From Ancylomarina sp048268005 (GTDB lineage Bacteria > Bacteroidota > Bacteroidia > Bacteroidales > Marinifilaceae): DNA of 64,000 nt. Position numbers and translations under genes: made by a program. Under the pieces are notes generated by a model, which was not told the origin of the DNA, searched no databases, and saw nothing but the letters and a program-made list of their open reading frames with translations. This document shows positions 1 through 9,729 of the stretch, piece after piece. The stretch lies in the NCBI GenBank assembly GCA_048268005.1, contig JBLWWJ010000002.1:868001-932000 (forward strand), in the 5' to 3' direction. Every line of letters starts with the position of its first letter. Within the stretch, counting starts at the first letter, position 1.

Positions 1-1
1 A

Positions 2-850
2 GAATACTTGAAGACTTATACTTTTTACATTTTAGCTGTTGTGATGATTTTCTCGACAACGGGTTTAAGTACAAAAGCCTTGTTCCCTTTAAAGAAAATG
101 ATTCAACCCCTTTTGTTGGGTTCAATCCTCAATTATTTTGTTTTCGGTTCGGTTATTATCAGTTTAGCCTATTTTCTGATGCCAACTCCAGAGTTGTTCC
201 TTGGATTTGTAGTGATTGCTGCCACACCACCTGGTTTGGCTGTCATACCTTTTTCACATATTCTCGAAGGGGATATCAAGTATGGAATTGTTGGTGTTTT
301 GGGTGCTTTTATCAGTTCTATTTTTTTGGCACCAGCCATAGTTGGTCTGTTAAGTAATGTTGATGGTGGTATCGACTCAAGCATGCTTTTTATGACGATG
401 ATTAAGTTAGTTTTGATTCCTATGATCCTATCTCGATTCTTATTATGGGAACCAATTAAACCAACTGTTGAAAAGGTGAGAGGGAAAATTGTTGATTGGG
501 GCTTTGCCTTATTAATTTTTACTGCAGTCGGATTAAATAGACAAGTTTTTTTCTCAAATTTTGAGGTGCTTTTTTTAGTCGCTTTGGTCTTGTTTCTTAG
601 TATATTTGGATTAGGTTGGGTGTATGAGAAATTTGCACAGAGAATTGGAGTTGTTAAGGAAGTTGCATTGACACAAAACCTGTTGCTTACTATTAAAAGT
701 TCTGGTTTTGCTGTTGTTACAGCATTAACTTTATTTGGTAAAGAGGCTGCTATCCCTTCAGCTGTTATGGCAGTTTTTGTTTTATTGTATCTTCTCTACC
801 TTTCGTTTAGGATGGAATACAGAAAGAAAAGGATAAAGGATAAAGGATAA
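2..850 (+). CDS. SBF/BASS-family (bile acid:sodium symporter-like) membrane transporter, 5' end outside window
   Basis: The frame is open from the first bases of the window, so the gene is probably cut at its 5' end; a TTG at position 8 is the first possible start inside. The visible ~280 residues are almost entirely hydrophobic with about eight or nine membrane segments. A segment near residues 70-90 (AATPPGLAVIPFSHILEGD) resembles the Pro-Gly signature followed by a Gly-Asp turn seen in SBF-fold transporters. The family moves organic anions or arsenite-like substrates with sodium; the substrate here cannot be told. The C-terminus is basic (FRMEYRKKRIKDKG) and its last codons and stop lie inside a GGATAAA heptamer repeat. 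Family assignment is by pattern only; ACR3-like or AEC-like permeases are alternatives. Confidence 0.6.
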   Translation, partial: EYLKTYTFYILAVVMIFSTTGLSTKALFPLKKMIQPLLLGSILNYFVFGSVIISLAYFLMPTPELFLGFVVIAATPPGLAVIPFSHILEGDIKYGIVGVLGAFISSIFLAPAIVGLLSNVDGGIDSSMLFMTMIKLVLIPMILSRFLLWEPIKPTVEKVRGKIVDWGFALLIFTAVGLNRQVFFSNFEVLFLVALVLFLSIFGLGWVYEKFAQRIGVVKEVALTQNLLLTIKSSGFAVVTALTLFGKEAAIPSAVMAVFVLLYLLYLSFRMEYRKKRIKDKG

Positions 851-890
851 AGGATAAAGGATAAAGGATAAAGGATAAAGGATAAAGGAT
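831..890. repeat. Heptanucleotide tandem repeat GGATAAA, about 8.6 copies
   Basis: Eight perfect copies of GGATAAA run from 831 to 886, followed by a partial GGAT. The repeat contains the last codons and the stop codon of the upstream transporter gene. Because the unit is not a multiple of three, all three frames meet a TAA within 21 bases, so copy-number change would alter only the last few residues. Such arrays change length by slippage. Confidence 0.95.
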
Positions 891-983
891 AGGCCAGCTG
901 TGCTGGTCTCCAGAATCGGGAATAAAGTTAGGCATGGTTTATTTATGACTTAAACTTAAATTACTAATCATTAATTACACAGA

Positions 984-1745
984 GTGAAACTCACTTTTTT
1001 AGGCACCGGAACATCTCAGGGAATACCCATTATAGCATGTAAATGTCCAGTTTGCTTATCTACTGATAAAAGAGATAAGCGATTGCGAACATCTGTTTTT
1101 ATTGAGGTTGATGGACAAAATATTGTAATCGATAGCGGTCCTGATTTTCGTTATCAAATGTTGAGAGCTCAGGTTGAGAAACTTGATGCCATTCTGTTTA
1201 CACACGAACATAAGGATCATACGGCTGGATTAGACGATGTAAGAGCTTTTAATTGGGTAAATAAGAAAGCTGTGGATATCTATGCTGAAGAACGTGTTCA
1301 AGCTTCCTTAAAACAGGAGTTTGCCTATGTGTTCGCCGAATTTAGATACCCTGGTATTCCACAACTTAATTTATGGACTGTAGAAAATAAAGCTTTTAAT
1401 ATTAATGGCACTGAAGTATTACCAATAAGGGCTAAACACTTTAGATTACCTGTGTATGGTTATCGAATTGAGGACCTAGCTTATATTACGGATGCTAATT
1501 ATATCTCTAAAGAAGAAAAAGAGAAAATGCAAGGTCTAAAGGTTCTTGTTGTTAATGCATTGAGAAAAGAAAAGCATTTGTCTCATTATACACTTTCCGA
1601 AGCTTTGGCTTTAATCGAAGAGCTAAAACCTGAAGTAGCCTACTTAACTCACTTTAGTCATCAGCTTGGATTTCATGAAGACATATCAAAGGAGTTACCT
1701 GAGAATGTATTTATGGCTTATGATGGTTTGCAAATAAAGATTTAA
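984..1745 (+). CDS. MBL-fold metallo-hydrolase, PhnP-like
   Basis: A 253-residue metallo-beta-lactamase-fold protein starting at GTG. The N-terminus LGTGTSQGIPIIACKCPVC matches the PhnP/cyclic phosphodiesterase type, with closely spaced cysteines (ACKCPVC) that in PhnP bind a structural zinc. The metal-binding motif HEHKDH lies at about residues 74-79, a conserved TDANY is near residue 168, and another histidine-containing segment is near the C-terminus (LTHFSHQLG). PhnP hydrolyses cyclic ribose phosphates, but no other phosphonate genes are nearby, so a general phosphodiesterase role is all that can be inferred. It stands alone between the heptamer repeat and a bidirectional terminator. No clear ribosome-binding site, which is usual in this phylum. 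Confidence 0.85.
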   Translation: MKLTFLGTGTSQGIPIIACKCPVCLSTDKRDKRLRTSVFIEVDGQNIVIDSGPDFRYQMLRAQVEKLDAILFTHEHKDHTAGLDDVRAFNWVNKKAVDIYAEERVQASLKQEFAYVFAEFRYPGIPQLNLWTVENKAFNINGTEVLPIRAKHFRLPVYGYRIEDLAYITDANYISKEEKEKMQGLKVLVVNALRKEKHLSHYTLSEALALIEELKPEVAYLTHFSHQLGFHEDISKELPENVFMAYDGLQIKI

Positions 1746-1763
1746 AAAGTTTATATATAAAAA

Positions 1764-1793
1764 AAAGACCTCAAATATTTATTTGAGGTCTTT
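1764..1793. terminator. Bidirectional intrinsic terminator
   Basis: Perfect stem with arms AAAGACCTCAAAT and ATTTGAGGTCTTT between the convergent PhnP-like and S9 peptidase genes. A-rich DNA precedes and T-rich DNA follows, so it can serve both strands. Confidence 0.85.
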
Positions 1794-1801
1794 CTGTATG
1801 T

Positions 1802-4591
1802 TTACTTCTTTAATTCGTAACCATCGTATTTGCCTTTCTTAATGGCTGGTATGCCATCAACCATCCAGGCAGGAGCAGCTTCCCCTTTTAGATAGTAATC
1901 GAAAAATTGCATCATTCTAATGGATAAATCCATGCGGTTAGCACGACCTTTTAGATTATGTGCTTCATTATTGTATGAAAGCATCCAGCAAGGTTTCTGT
2001 AATCGACGCATAGCCACAAAGAATTCTATTCCCTGATACCAAGGTACTGCACCATCGTGATCGTTGTGCATGATCAGAAGCGGCGTTTTAATTTTTGGAA
2101 CTGAGAAAATTGGTGAATTCTCGATATAATGTAACGGTTTTTCCCAAAGTGTTCCACCTATTCTACTCTGAGTATGCTCGTATTGGAACATTCTACTGCG
2201 ACCACTCTTCCAGCGAATTCCGCCGTAAGCCGAAGTCATATTACTAACAGGAGCACCTGACATGGCACATTTGTATAAGTTGGTCTTTGTTACTAGGTGT
2301 GCAATCTGATAACCACCCCAGCTTTGACCTTGAAGAGCTACATTTTTCTTGTCGATAAAATCGAAACGATCCATCATGGCTAAGGTACCCGTTACAATTG
2401 AACTGTACGCACTTTCTCCCGGATGTCCAACTTTAGGGTAGGTGATATCTGGCATGAAAATCAGGTAATCATTACTTACGCAGTATGTCGGATTGATAAT
2501 AGACCAGTTAGGCTGAGGCACATAATGCTTATGTAAGCGATCACTTACTCTTTCGTAAAAATAAACAAGCATTGGATACTTTTTATTCGGATCGAAGTTT
2601 TCGGGTTTAAACAACATCCCTTGTAATTTCTCTCCGTCTCCTGATACCCAATCAACAAGCTCAACATTTCCCCAAAGAATATTCTTTTGTTGAGGGTTTG
2701 CGTCAGAAATCTGTTTTTCATTTTTAAAGTTCGAATCACTCAACCATAGGTTAGGGTAGTCAACAAATGTTGAACGTTTCCAAACCAATTGATCTGCATT
2801 TTTAGCTTTAATAGGGTAGGAGTAACTCACATCTTCAAAACGAATTTCTTGAAGAGACTTTCCGTTTGTTAATTGATAAAAACCTGATTTCTTATTGAAT
2901 TCTCCGAAAGCTTTTAACAATACAGGCTGATTTAAGTCTATGGTTTGCTCTTCTCTATCGAGTTTGATATAACTAAAACGGATATTTTCTTTACGACCTA
3001 AACCTTGTGTTAGGTTTGTCGTTTTCTCTTTTCCTTTGGGATCAATCTTCCAAATATCGTAGCGATCCTGAATTAGGATATATTTGTCATCTTTAGTCCA
3101 ACCCATAACGCCATATGGTCTCGGATCACTAGGCGTATCGTGATTTTCGGAGTAAAAGTTGTAAGGAATATTATGAGTTAAAATTCGTGTTCTTTTGTTC
3201 GAAATATTGTAAACATTCCAGGTGCTATCGGTTGTTTCGTACCAGTATAAGAATTTCTGAGATGGTGAAATTTCAACTGTCGCATTTTTTTTGCTCAATA
3301 CGAGTTCTGATTGCCCCGTCTTTGTGTTTACCAAATAATAATCTCTGAACCAATCGTTCCACGACTCTTCCATTTGATATGGTAGGGAAGAACTTCCTAG
3401 TGCCAAGCTTGCATTACCATGATCGTATAGTTTAACCTGAGGTAGGCTTTTATCTGCAAGTTGATTGATTGTCTTTTTCTTAGTGTTGTAAACAGCTAAG
3501 TAAGTTCTCTTCAGTTCTTTCTTAAGTTTAACCTTTTGTTCAGATTGAAGTAGAGGATCTTTCCAACTCCAAATATCCAGTTTGTATTTTTCACTATCTA
3601 AAAGGCTGTCTTTTTTTTCTTTTTCAGCTTTGGGAGCTACTCCAAAATAAAGGTTTTTACCATTTCTTGAGAAGTTCAATTGGCTGTTTTCATTCACACA
3701 CCACCCTTTGGTATCATTCGTGTTCTCCGAGTCAAGGATGAGTTCTGCCTGTTTATATTTCGTATCGAAATATTGTAAATTGTAGACTTTCTGTTTGGTG
3801 GTATCTGCCGAAAAAATAAAAGCTAATTTGTCTCCATTAGCAGCTATACTCAGTTTCTTGGCTAATCCTGTATTCTGAAAAACAAGATGTGGATTCTTGT
3901 CTTCGAAATTCAGAATTGAAACTTTAGCTTCAGAAATACTATCCTGATTCTGAGTGATGAATGATACGGCTTGTCCGTTTCTTGAGATGGCGTAATCACT
4001 TACATTTGAAAAAGAAATTGTTTCGTTGGTTAGTAGATTCTTAAGTTTTAAATCGCCTACTTCAGGTTTGTTTTTTCCAGACTTCTTTTTCTTCTTAGCT
4101 TTCTTAGTTGTGTCCTGTGCTATTTTCTTAGTTTCTAGTAAAAACGCTATCCACTCACCATTTTCAATAGCAGTTTTGTACGATTTTAAGTTGGCATACT
4201 TTTCTAGTTTATGATTAGATAAGTTTAAGGTCACTAATGAATCTTTAGGTAAATCTTTCGATTTTACTTTCTTTAGTTTAGCTTGTCTGATAGTATCAAA
4301 TTGAGCTTTAATTTTAAAAACCAAACTTTTAGAATCTGCTGAGAATTTGGCCTCATATCCTCTGGGAAATGAATCTAGTTTCGCTTTTGAATGCTGATAT
4401 AGGTATAGGAAGCCATCACCTTTTTGAGGGTTGATTTCGTAGCTAATCCAATCTCCATTGTTTGATATTTGATGATTTTTAATGTCTTTCCATCCATCGT
4501 AATCGCTGTGTTTTAAGGCTCTTTTGTTCGTTTGAGCCATACCCACCGTAAGAAATGAGCTTACAATTAGTGTGAATAATAACTTTTTCAT
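1802..4591 (-). CDS. S9 family serine peptidase (prolyl oligopeptidase/dipeptidyl peptidase type), exported
   Basis: About 929 residues from the ATG at 4591, chosen because it opens directly into a signal peptide (MKKLLFTLIVSSFLTVGMAQ); an upstream ATG at 4630 adds 13 polar residues that would sit before the signal. The N-terminal two thirds look like a WD/TolB-type propeller. The C-terminal alpha/beta hydrolase has the nucleophile in GQSWGGYQ (about Ser757), an acid in HNDHDG (about Asp844) and His in NNEAHN (about His878), numbered from 4591. A lysine-rich insert (KKAKKKKKSGKNK) sits near residue 165. These enzymes cleave small peptides at or after proline or similar residues in the periplasm. 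The gene is monocistronic: terminators lie on both sides. Exact specificity is unknown. Confidence 0.88.
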   Translation of the reverse strand: MKKLLFTLIVSSFLTVGMAQTNKRALKHSDYDGWKDIKNHQISNNGDWISYEINPQKGDGFLYLYQHSKAKLDSFPRGYEAKFSADSKSLVFKIKAQFDTIRQAKLKKVKSKDLPKDSLVTLNLSNHKLEKYANLKSYKTAIENGEWIAFLLETKKIAQDTTKKAKKKKKSGKNKPEVGDLKLKNLLTNETISFSNVSDYAISRNGQAVSFITQNQDSISEAKVSILNFEDKNPHLVFQNTGLAKKLSIAANGDKLAFIFSADTTKQKVYNLQYFDTKYKQAELILDSENTNDTKGWCVNENSQLNFSRNGKNLYFGVAPKAEKEKKDSLLDSEKYKLDIWSWKDPLLQSEQKVKLKKELKRTYLAVYNTKKKTINQLADKSLPQVKLYDHGNASLALGSSSLPYQMEESWNDWFRDYYLVNTKTGQSELVLSKKNATVEISPSQKFLYWYETTDSTWNVYNISNKRTRILTHNIPYNFYSENHDTPSDPRPYGVMGWTKDDKYILIQDRYDIWKIDPKGKEKTTNLTQGLGRKENIRFSYIKLDREEQTIDLNQPVLLKAFGEFNKKSGFYQLTNGKSLQEIRFEDVSYSYPIKAKNADQLVWKRSTFVDYPNLWLSDSNFKNEKQISDANPQQKNILWGNVELVDWVSGDGEKLQGMLFKPENFDPNKKYPMLVYFYERVSDRLHKHYVPQPNWSIINPTYCVSNDYLIFMPDITYPKVGHPGESAYSSIVTGTLAMMDRFDFIDKKNVALQGQSWGGYQIAHLVTKTNLYKCAMSGAPVSNMTSAYGGIRWKSGRSRMFQYEHTQSRIGGTLWEKPLHYIENSPIFSVPKIKTPLLIMHNDHDGAVPWYQGIEFFVAMRRLQKPCWMLSYNNEAHNLKGRANRMDLSIRMMQFFDYYLKGEAAPAWMVDGIPAIKKGKYDGYELKK

Positions 4592-4630
4592 TAGTTGAGT
4601 TGTTTTTTGGTTGTTATTGGTTGTGGTCAC

Positions 4631-4664
4631 ATAAAAAATGCAAAGACTTATAGCCTTTGCATTT
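4631..4664 (-). terminator. Intrinsic terminator of the small gene at 4686-4967
   Basis: Arms AAATGCAAAG and CTTTGCATTT form a 10-bp stem. On the minus strand it is followed by a run of T, so it should end the upstream small gene before the peptidase gene begins. Confidence 0.75.
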
Positions 4665-4685
4665 ATAAATGTTCAATAATAAGTT

Positions 4686-4967
4686 TTAGTCGATATCCAA
4701 GTTGTCAATTTTCTCAAGAAGATCGTGAGTTGACTTTAGTAAATCATCATATATCGATTTAAAATGTGGTTTGATATCGGCCTTCTTATCTATTTTCTTA
4801 TTGATACGAGCGATGTAGTTATTACGAGCATCGGCAGCTTCATTCATAATGCTATAAACGTCATCCGAATTTCTTTTTCCGAAGAATTCAAGATGAATAA
4901 TACTACGCATGAAGATTTCGTTGGTTAAGAAATTTACATCTTTTTTAAAGTCTCTTCTACTGGCCAT
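4686..4967 (-). CDS. Small conserved-looking protein of unknown function
   Basis: A 93-residue soluble, charged, predicted all-helical protein with no signal peptide or membrane segment. It begins MASRRDFKKDVNFLTNEIF and ends in an acidic helix (LLEKIDNLDID). No cysteine or histidine metal site is visible. Codon use is like the neighbours and a terminator follows, which supports a real gene. I do not recognise a named family. Confidence 0.7.
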   Translation of the reverse strand: MASRRDFKKDVNFLTNEIFMRSIIHLEFFGKRNSDDVYSIMNEAADARNNYIARINKKIDKKADIKPHFKSIYDDLLKSTHDLLEKIDNLDID

Positions 4968-5051
4968 ATTTTTTTATTTAGTTTTTAATTTTAGGATAAG
5001 CCTAAGCTTAAAATTAATTTGCTTGGCAATTGTTTACAAATATACACCAAA

Positions 5052-5435
5052 TTATAAGTATTTCTTATAATCCTGATCTTCTTCAAAAGTGTGATGTTTA
5101 ACCCAGTCAGCAAGGAATTCCAGCATTTTCTCAGACAATTCGTTATTTTCATCTACAACTTCCTTACAAAAACTTGTAATCCTACGAATAAAAAAACGAT
5201 GTTCAAATTTATGATCTTCCAGGCCAGGATAGTTTCTCTCGGCTAAAATCTCTTCTTCTTCTGAGAAATGTAATTCGCTGTAGGTCTTTAATTCTACCAG
5301 TGTTTTTTTTATAAACTCCTGGTCTATACCTATGTTTTTAATTAAAAGGTTCACAATATCAAATAGTTTTTGATGCTGTTCATCAATAAGAGAATGATCT
5401 AAACTTAGATCAGGCGTCCATTTCATTAAATCCAT
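5052..5435 (-). CDS. Bacteriohemerythrin (non-haem di-iron O2-binding protein)
   Basis: A 127-residue single-domain hemerythrin of canonical length. The di-iron ligands can all be placed: His21 (in IDEQHQKLF), His56 and Glu60 (HFSEEE), His75 and His79 (HKFEHRFF), His115 and Asp120 (HHTFEEDQDY). Such cytosolic proteins bind oxygen reversibly and are typical of anaerobes and microaerophiles, where they store, sense or scavenge O2. The gene is alone, not fused to a signalling domain. It fits a window that also holds an FNR-type regulator and an anaerobic respiratory reductase, though the two are far apart. Confidence 0.92.
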   Translation of the reverse strand: MDLMKWTPDLSLDHSLIDEQHQKLFDIVNLLIKNIGIDQEFIKKTLVELKTYSELHFSEEEEILAERNYPGLEDHKFEHRFFIRRITSFCKEVVDENNELSEKMLEFLADWVKHHTFEEDQDYKKYL

Positions 5436-5648
5436 AGTACTTTTATTTTGTGAGTTATTATTGAAAAAGAATTATCGCTTAGATAATTGCATTTACTTTG
5501 GTCGAAATTTAATGATAATCTAGCACAATTGGTTATAAATTATAAAAGAAGGAATATTTAGAACAAATAAAAAAAATGACCCCCGGTGTAAGAAATAAAT
5601 CCTCAGAAAAGCTTTAATTTGTGGGTAAAAGCTAAATGATATAAGAAT

Positions 5649-6470
5649 ATGAGTGAATGTTCTCAATATAAATATTTACACAACAGTAAACTTAGGGATA
5701 CCAATGAATTCAAAAATGAGTTCTTTAGAGTTGGATTGTCTCTTTATGAGGTGATTCGTGTGGTTAATTCGAAACCTGTTTTCTTGAAAGAACATTTGAC
5801 CCGTTTGGAAAATTCAGCAAGAAAGGTTGGACAATATATATGGTTGGATTATTCAGAACTTGTTGGGAAAATTGAGCTTGTAATTGCTTCCAATGGTGTG
5901 CTTGAAGGCAATATTAAGATTGTTTTTAATATACACCAGAATAATCGAAATTTTTATTGCTATTTCGTAAATAATAAATACCCGAGTAGACTAGAATATC
6001 AAGAAGGCGTTAATACAATTGTTTACAATGCTGAACGTCGTAATCCTAATGCTAAAGTCTATAATCACAAGTTGCGAACCTATACGAATACTGTTATAGC
6101 AAGTCCTGATGTTTTTGAAGTAATTTTAATGGATAATCTTGGTAATTTGACTGAAGGTAGTCGATCCAATCTTTTTTTTATTAAAGATAATAAACTTGTA
6201 ACAGCTCCGGATGATCAGGTGTTGAATGGTATTGTACGAAGTAAAGTTATTGAGATATGTGAAAGGTTAGGGGTAACCGTTTTAAAAGAAAAACTATCAT
6301 TTAAAGATCTTTCTCAATACGATTCAGCATTTTTAACTGGAACCTCTCCGCAAATTCTTCCCATTCGACGTATCAATGCCCTTTCATTTGATGTTAATCA
6401 TCATTTATTGAACTTACTTTTGGAAGCTTATCGAAACGAATTGACAAACTATATAAAGAACCAAACTTAG
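5649..6470 (+). CDS. Class IV PLP aminotransferase (IlvE/PabC/D-amino acid transaminase fold)
   Basis: A 273-residue fold-type IV PLP enzyme. The catalytic lysine is in NHKLRTYTN (about residue 140), the conserved glutamate is in LTEGSRSNLFF, and the phosphate-binding Thr-Gly loop is in FLTGTSPQILPI. It could act as branched-chain aminotransferase, 4-amino-4-deoxychorismate lyase or D-amino acid aminotransferase; these cannot be separated from the sequence. There is no pabB, pabA or ilv gene beside it, so context does not help. It converges on the propeller histidine kinase with only six bases between stops. Confidence 0.85.
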   Translation: MSECSQYKYLHNSKLRDTNEFKNEFFRVGLSLYEVIRVVNSKPVFLKEHLTRLENSARKVGQYIWLDYSELVGKIELVIASNGVLEGNIKIVFNIHQNNRNFYCYFVNNKYPSRLEYQEGVNTIVYNAERRNPNAKVYNHKLRTYTNTVIASPDVFEVILMDNLGNLTEGSRSNLFFIKDNKLVTAPDDQVLNGIVRSKVIEICERLGVTVLKEKLSFKDLSQYDSAFLTGTSPQILPIRRINALSFDVNHHLLNLLLEAYRNELTNYIKNQT

Positions 6471-6476
6471 GCGAAA

Positions 6477-9400
6477 TTAGTCATCTGTTCTACGATAAGG
6501 TAAGCCTATTTCAACCTTTGTTCCCAGCGGATTCTGAGTTTCATCGTATAAATCGAAAACTTTGTAATCGTATTTGAATGTATTTTGATTGATTTTGTTA
6601 AATAGTGAAATTCTTTCTTGAATTATATGCATTGTTTTTTCATGTGATGATTTACGGCTTTCTGCATCAAACTCTTTCGATTTCGAACGCCCAATCCCAT
6701 TATCTTCAATGGTACAGCGGATATAATTATTGCTTTCCAGATCAAAATTGATAAGTATTAATCCATCCCCTTTACAAGTTGAAATACCAAATCTTATTGC
6801 ACTTTCAATAAAGGGTTGTATTAACATTGGAGGAATGAAATAATTATAAGGATTTATTTCTTTGCTTAGGACTATTTCAAAAATAAATCGGTCCATAAAT
6901 CGCATTTGTTCTAACTTTACATAGTGTTTTAAATATGCAATTTCGTCCGAAAGGCTAATGTAATCCTTATCTGCATTATTAATATTCTTGCGTAACACAG
7001 TTGAAAAATCAGATAGATAATCCAGTGCATTTTCAGTTTCTTGTTCAAGAATATAGCCTTGAATTGAATTAAGTGCATTGAAAATGAAATGTGGATCAAG
7101 TTGATTTTGTAGGGTTTTCATCTTCAGGCCTAAGATACGTGTGTTTACCTCGTTTCTTTTTTCCTCTTCCTGGCGAATCTTTCGAGTATAAACTCTCATG
7201 CCTGCAATTATAAGCCCTACTAAAACCGCAAATGTAATGGCATAAAACCAAGGTTTTTGCCACCATGGATAGGCTATTGAAACCTTGATTGAGAATGGAA
7301 TGGTATGTGCTTTATTTAGGTGTTTCCCTTGAATATTTAGGGTGTATTCTCCGCTAGGTAGATTGGAATAGACTGCTTGAGTGTTGGAACTCCAATCGGA
7401 CCATTCTTTATCGAAGCCTCTTAATTGAAAGCGAAAAGCATTTTCGCCTGGATTTAAACAATTTTGAAAACCATAAGAAAAGGTCAAGTAATTTTGATCG
7501 TGTAACAGATCTAACGGGCCAATAATTTTATTGGTCCAGTGGCAGACTTTTGAAGGATCTCGTGGCCAATCTTTGTTATAAATCTGTATATTTTTAAGGC
7601 TTAAAGTGCATGTACTTTCTTCAACCTGATCAATAATTGAGTTTGTGATCTTTAGAAGCTGGGTGTTTGTTTTTACCCAGATGTTTTTATCCCTATCAAC
7701 GATAGAATTCTTACCACTTCTATCGTAATATCCTTTTTTGTCATCCCAAAAACGATAATTAATTGTAGAATCTGATTGCCAGGAATTATAATCGAAACGA
7801 TAAACACCTTCGTTTGTTCCACACCACAAATAACCATCTTTTAAATACTGAAAGCCTTGTATTGAAGTGCCATTAAGGCCCAGATTTTGATCTATAATAT
7901 TTAAAATATGGAGCTTTTGGTCTTCGTATTTTAATTTGTAAATTCTGCCATTATTTCCGCCGGCAATCATATTGCCATCAGGGAGAATCAGAAAATCGTT
8001 GATGATATTATGAATTTTTGAATTCTCTTTCGTAAACTGTTCAAGTTTATTTGATTCATATTTGAAAAGACCGACTTGTTTGGTAGAAAACCAAATTTCG
8101 TTTTTGTTAGATGTCATTTTACTCACCTCAATTTCAGTTGACTCTGAGATTTTATGTTTGAAGCTTTTATTTTGAAAGTTTTTACCTGAGAAAACGATAA
8201 ACTCATTTCCCAATATACAGCAAAGCTCGCCATTGTCAGTGAATTCGAATTTATTAGCTGGATTTATTCCCAGAAAATTGATGGTGTCATTATTCAAATT
8301 GAGAGTGTAGAATCCCATATTGGTTGCCAACCATAGTTTCGATTTGCCATCATTTAATATATCATAGATTTGAATTTTTTGTTCGCAAACCGCCGACTGA
8401 CAGCCTTTAATAGTAGAACATAGTTTTGAAGTTGAAATTCGTTTTTGAACTTTATTCTCTTTAAAATATATAATTTCATTGTGGGTTGCGATATAAATAT
8501 ACCCCCTATTGTCAGTTTCAATATCTAAGATAGTTAGATCATCTAAATGAAAATAAGATGCATCAAAGTATTGAAATATTGAGTTTTGGAAGTGTATGAT
8601 TCCCTTATTTTTAGTACCAAGCCAAATATTGCTTTCACCTTTATTAACGAAAATTGATTGTACAAAAACATCTTCGATATTGTTAGATTTCGAGAAATCC
8701 TCAATTTGTTGTTCGAAGACTCTTAGTACTCTTCGGTACTCAGTACCTGCGATAAAATACCTGACAAGATAAAATTTCTCGTCTTTGACCTGACTAATTT
8801 GAATTATTTCACAGTCGATCTCATCATCATTATGATTTCGAATTTTAAAAGCTTCATTATTAAGGGCAAGATCGTTTTTAAGTTCAGATGTATTAAATTG
8901 GTTGAATGCTATAACTGGAAGATATTCGTCTCTTTTTAATAAATTGAGCTGGTTGGTAACGACATCACACTCAAAGATCTTTTCTGTTTCATTTGATATC
9001 GCGAGTAGTTTATTGTTATTGTAAAGGAAACCAGTAATATTTACTTTACTATTGGTATGGAATGGTGTCAATTTAAGTTTCTCTTTATCGGCAAAAGAGA
9101 CTTTGTAAACACCTTCTCTCGTTCCTAATAAAAGTTTATTCAATTGGTGACTGAAATAAACCGTTTGAATCCCGTTTTTTAGGCCTAATTCTTTATGATT
9201 GTATATTTTGATTGTGTATCCATCATAATAGCAAAGGCCTACATTGGCAACAGTTAGCCATAGATTTGTCTCATTATCTTCACATATTGATAGAATTCTT
9301 TCTCCATAGAGTTGTTGTAATTCTTCACGAATAAATATTTGACCTCCATCAAACTCAAAGAAGCCAGCGTCTGTTGCAATCCAAACTATATTTCGGGAAT

Positions 9401-9548
9401 CACAGAATATTTGACGTATGTTGTCACTAGGCAAGCCATCGTTTAATGTAAATGAAGATTGAAATCGGCTTGATGCTATTGATAAACAGGTGCTAAGCAA
9501 TATCAATAATATGACACTTACAGGTTTGGCTAAAATTTTTCTATGCAT
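6477..9548 (-). CDS. Membrane sensor histidine kinase with N-terminal beta-propeller, Y_Y_Y domain and LytS-type kinase
   Basis: A 1023-residue protein: signal segment at residues ~1-27, a long periplasmic two-component propeller (repeated IW(I/L)(A/G)T-type strands, residues ~30-640), a Y_Y_Y domain (~690-755, with GFDKEWSDW and SGEYTLNIQG), a membrane helix (~765-785), then a His_kinase domain with the phospho-acceptor His820 in LDPHFIFNALNSIQ and a HATPase segment (EDNGIGRSKS). This is the LytS/YehU type, not a hybrid: no receiver or AraC domain follows. In Bacteroidota such sensors usually read polysaccharide breakdown products or envelope signals, but no glycan-utilisation genes are near. 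No LytTR response regulator lies next to it in this window, so its partner is elsewhere. Confidence 0.88.
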   Translation of the reverse strand: MHRKILAKPVSVILLILLSTCLSIASSRFQSSFTLNDGLPSDNIRQIFCDSRNIVWIATDAGFFEFDGGQIFIREELQQLYGERILSICEDNETNLWLTVANVGLCYYDGYTIKIYNHKELGLKNGIQTVYFSHQLNKLLLGTREGVYKVSFADKEKLKLTPFHTNSKVNITGFLYNNNKLLAISNETEKIFECDVVTNQLNLLKRDEYLPVIAFNQFNTSELKNDLALNNEAFKIRNHNDDEIDCEIIQISQVKDEKFYLVRYFIAGTEYRRVLRVFEQQIEDFSKSNNIEDVFVQSIFVNKGESNIWLGTKNKGIIHFQNSIFQYFDASYFHLDDLTILDIETDNRGYIYIATHNEIIYFKENKVQKRISTSKLCSTIKGCQSAVCEQKIQIYDILNDGKSKLWLATNMGFYTLNLNNDTINFLGINPANKFEFTDNGELCCILGNEFIVFSGKNFQNKSFKHKISESTEIEVSKMTSNKNEIWFSTKQVGLFKYESNKLEQFTKENSKIHNIINDFLILPDGNMIAGGNNGRIYKLKYEDQKLHILNIIDQNLGLNGTSIQGFQYLKDGYLWCGTNEGVYRFDYNSWQSDSTINYRFWDDKKGYYDRSGKNSIVDRDKNIWVKTNTQLLKITNSIIDQVEESTCTLSLKNIQIYNKDWPRDPSKVCHWTNKIIGPLDLLHDQNYLTFSYGFQNCLNPGENAFRFQLRGFDKEWSDWSSNTQAVYSNLPSGEYTLNIQGKHLNKAHTIPFSIKVSIAYPWWQKPWFYAITFAVLVGLIIAGMRVYTRKIRQEEEKRNEVNTRILGLKMKTLQNQLDPHFIFNALNSIQGYILEQETENALDYLSDFSTVLRKNINNADKDYISLSDEIAYLKHYVKLEQMRFMDRFIFEIVLSKEINPYNYFIPPMLIQPFIESAIRFGISTCKGDGLILINFDLESNNYIRCTIEDNGIGRSKSKEFDAESRKSSHEKTMHIIQERISLFNKINQNTFKYDYKVFDLYDETQNPLGTKVEIGLPYRRTDD

Positions 9549-9729
9549 TCTACAATAATAATAAATCTGATTTAATTATTTAACTGTCAAGTCTGTCAAA
9601 TTGTATATATAGCTAAGTTGTGTTAAATTAGACCTAAGTAATATTCTGATTTAGGTTTATTTTTAGAAGAAATTAGATATGATATAAGGTGTGGTTTAAG
9701 TTGATATTGTTTAGTTTTGAATGTTTTTC

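Noticed and set aside
831..890. Heptamer array as phase-variation switch of the transporter frame
   Set aside because: All three frames stop within 21 bases of the repeat, so slippage cannot turn the gene off; only the tail changes.
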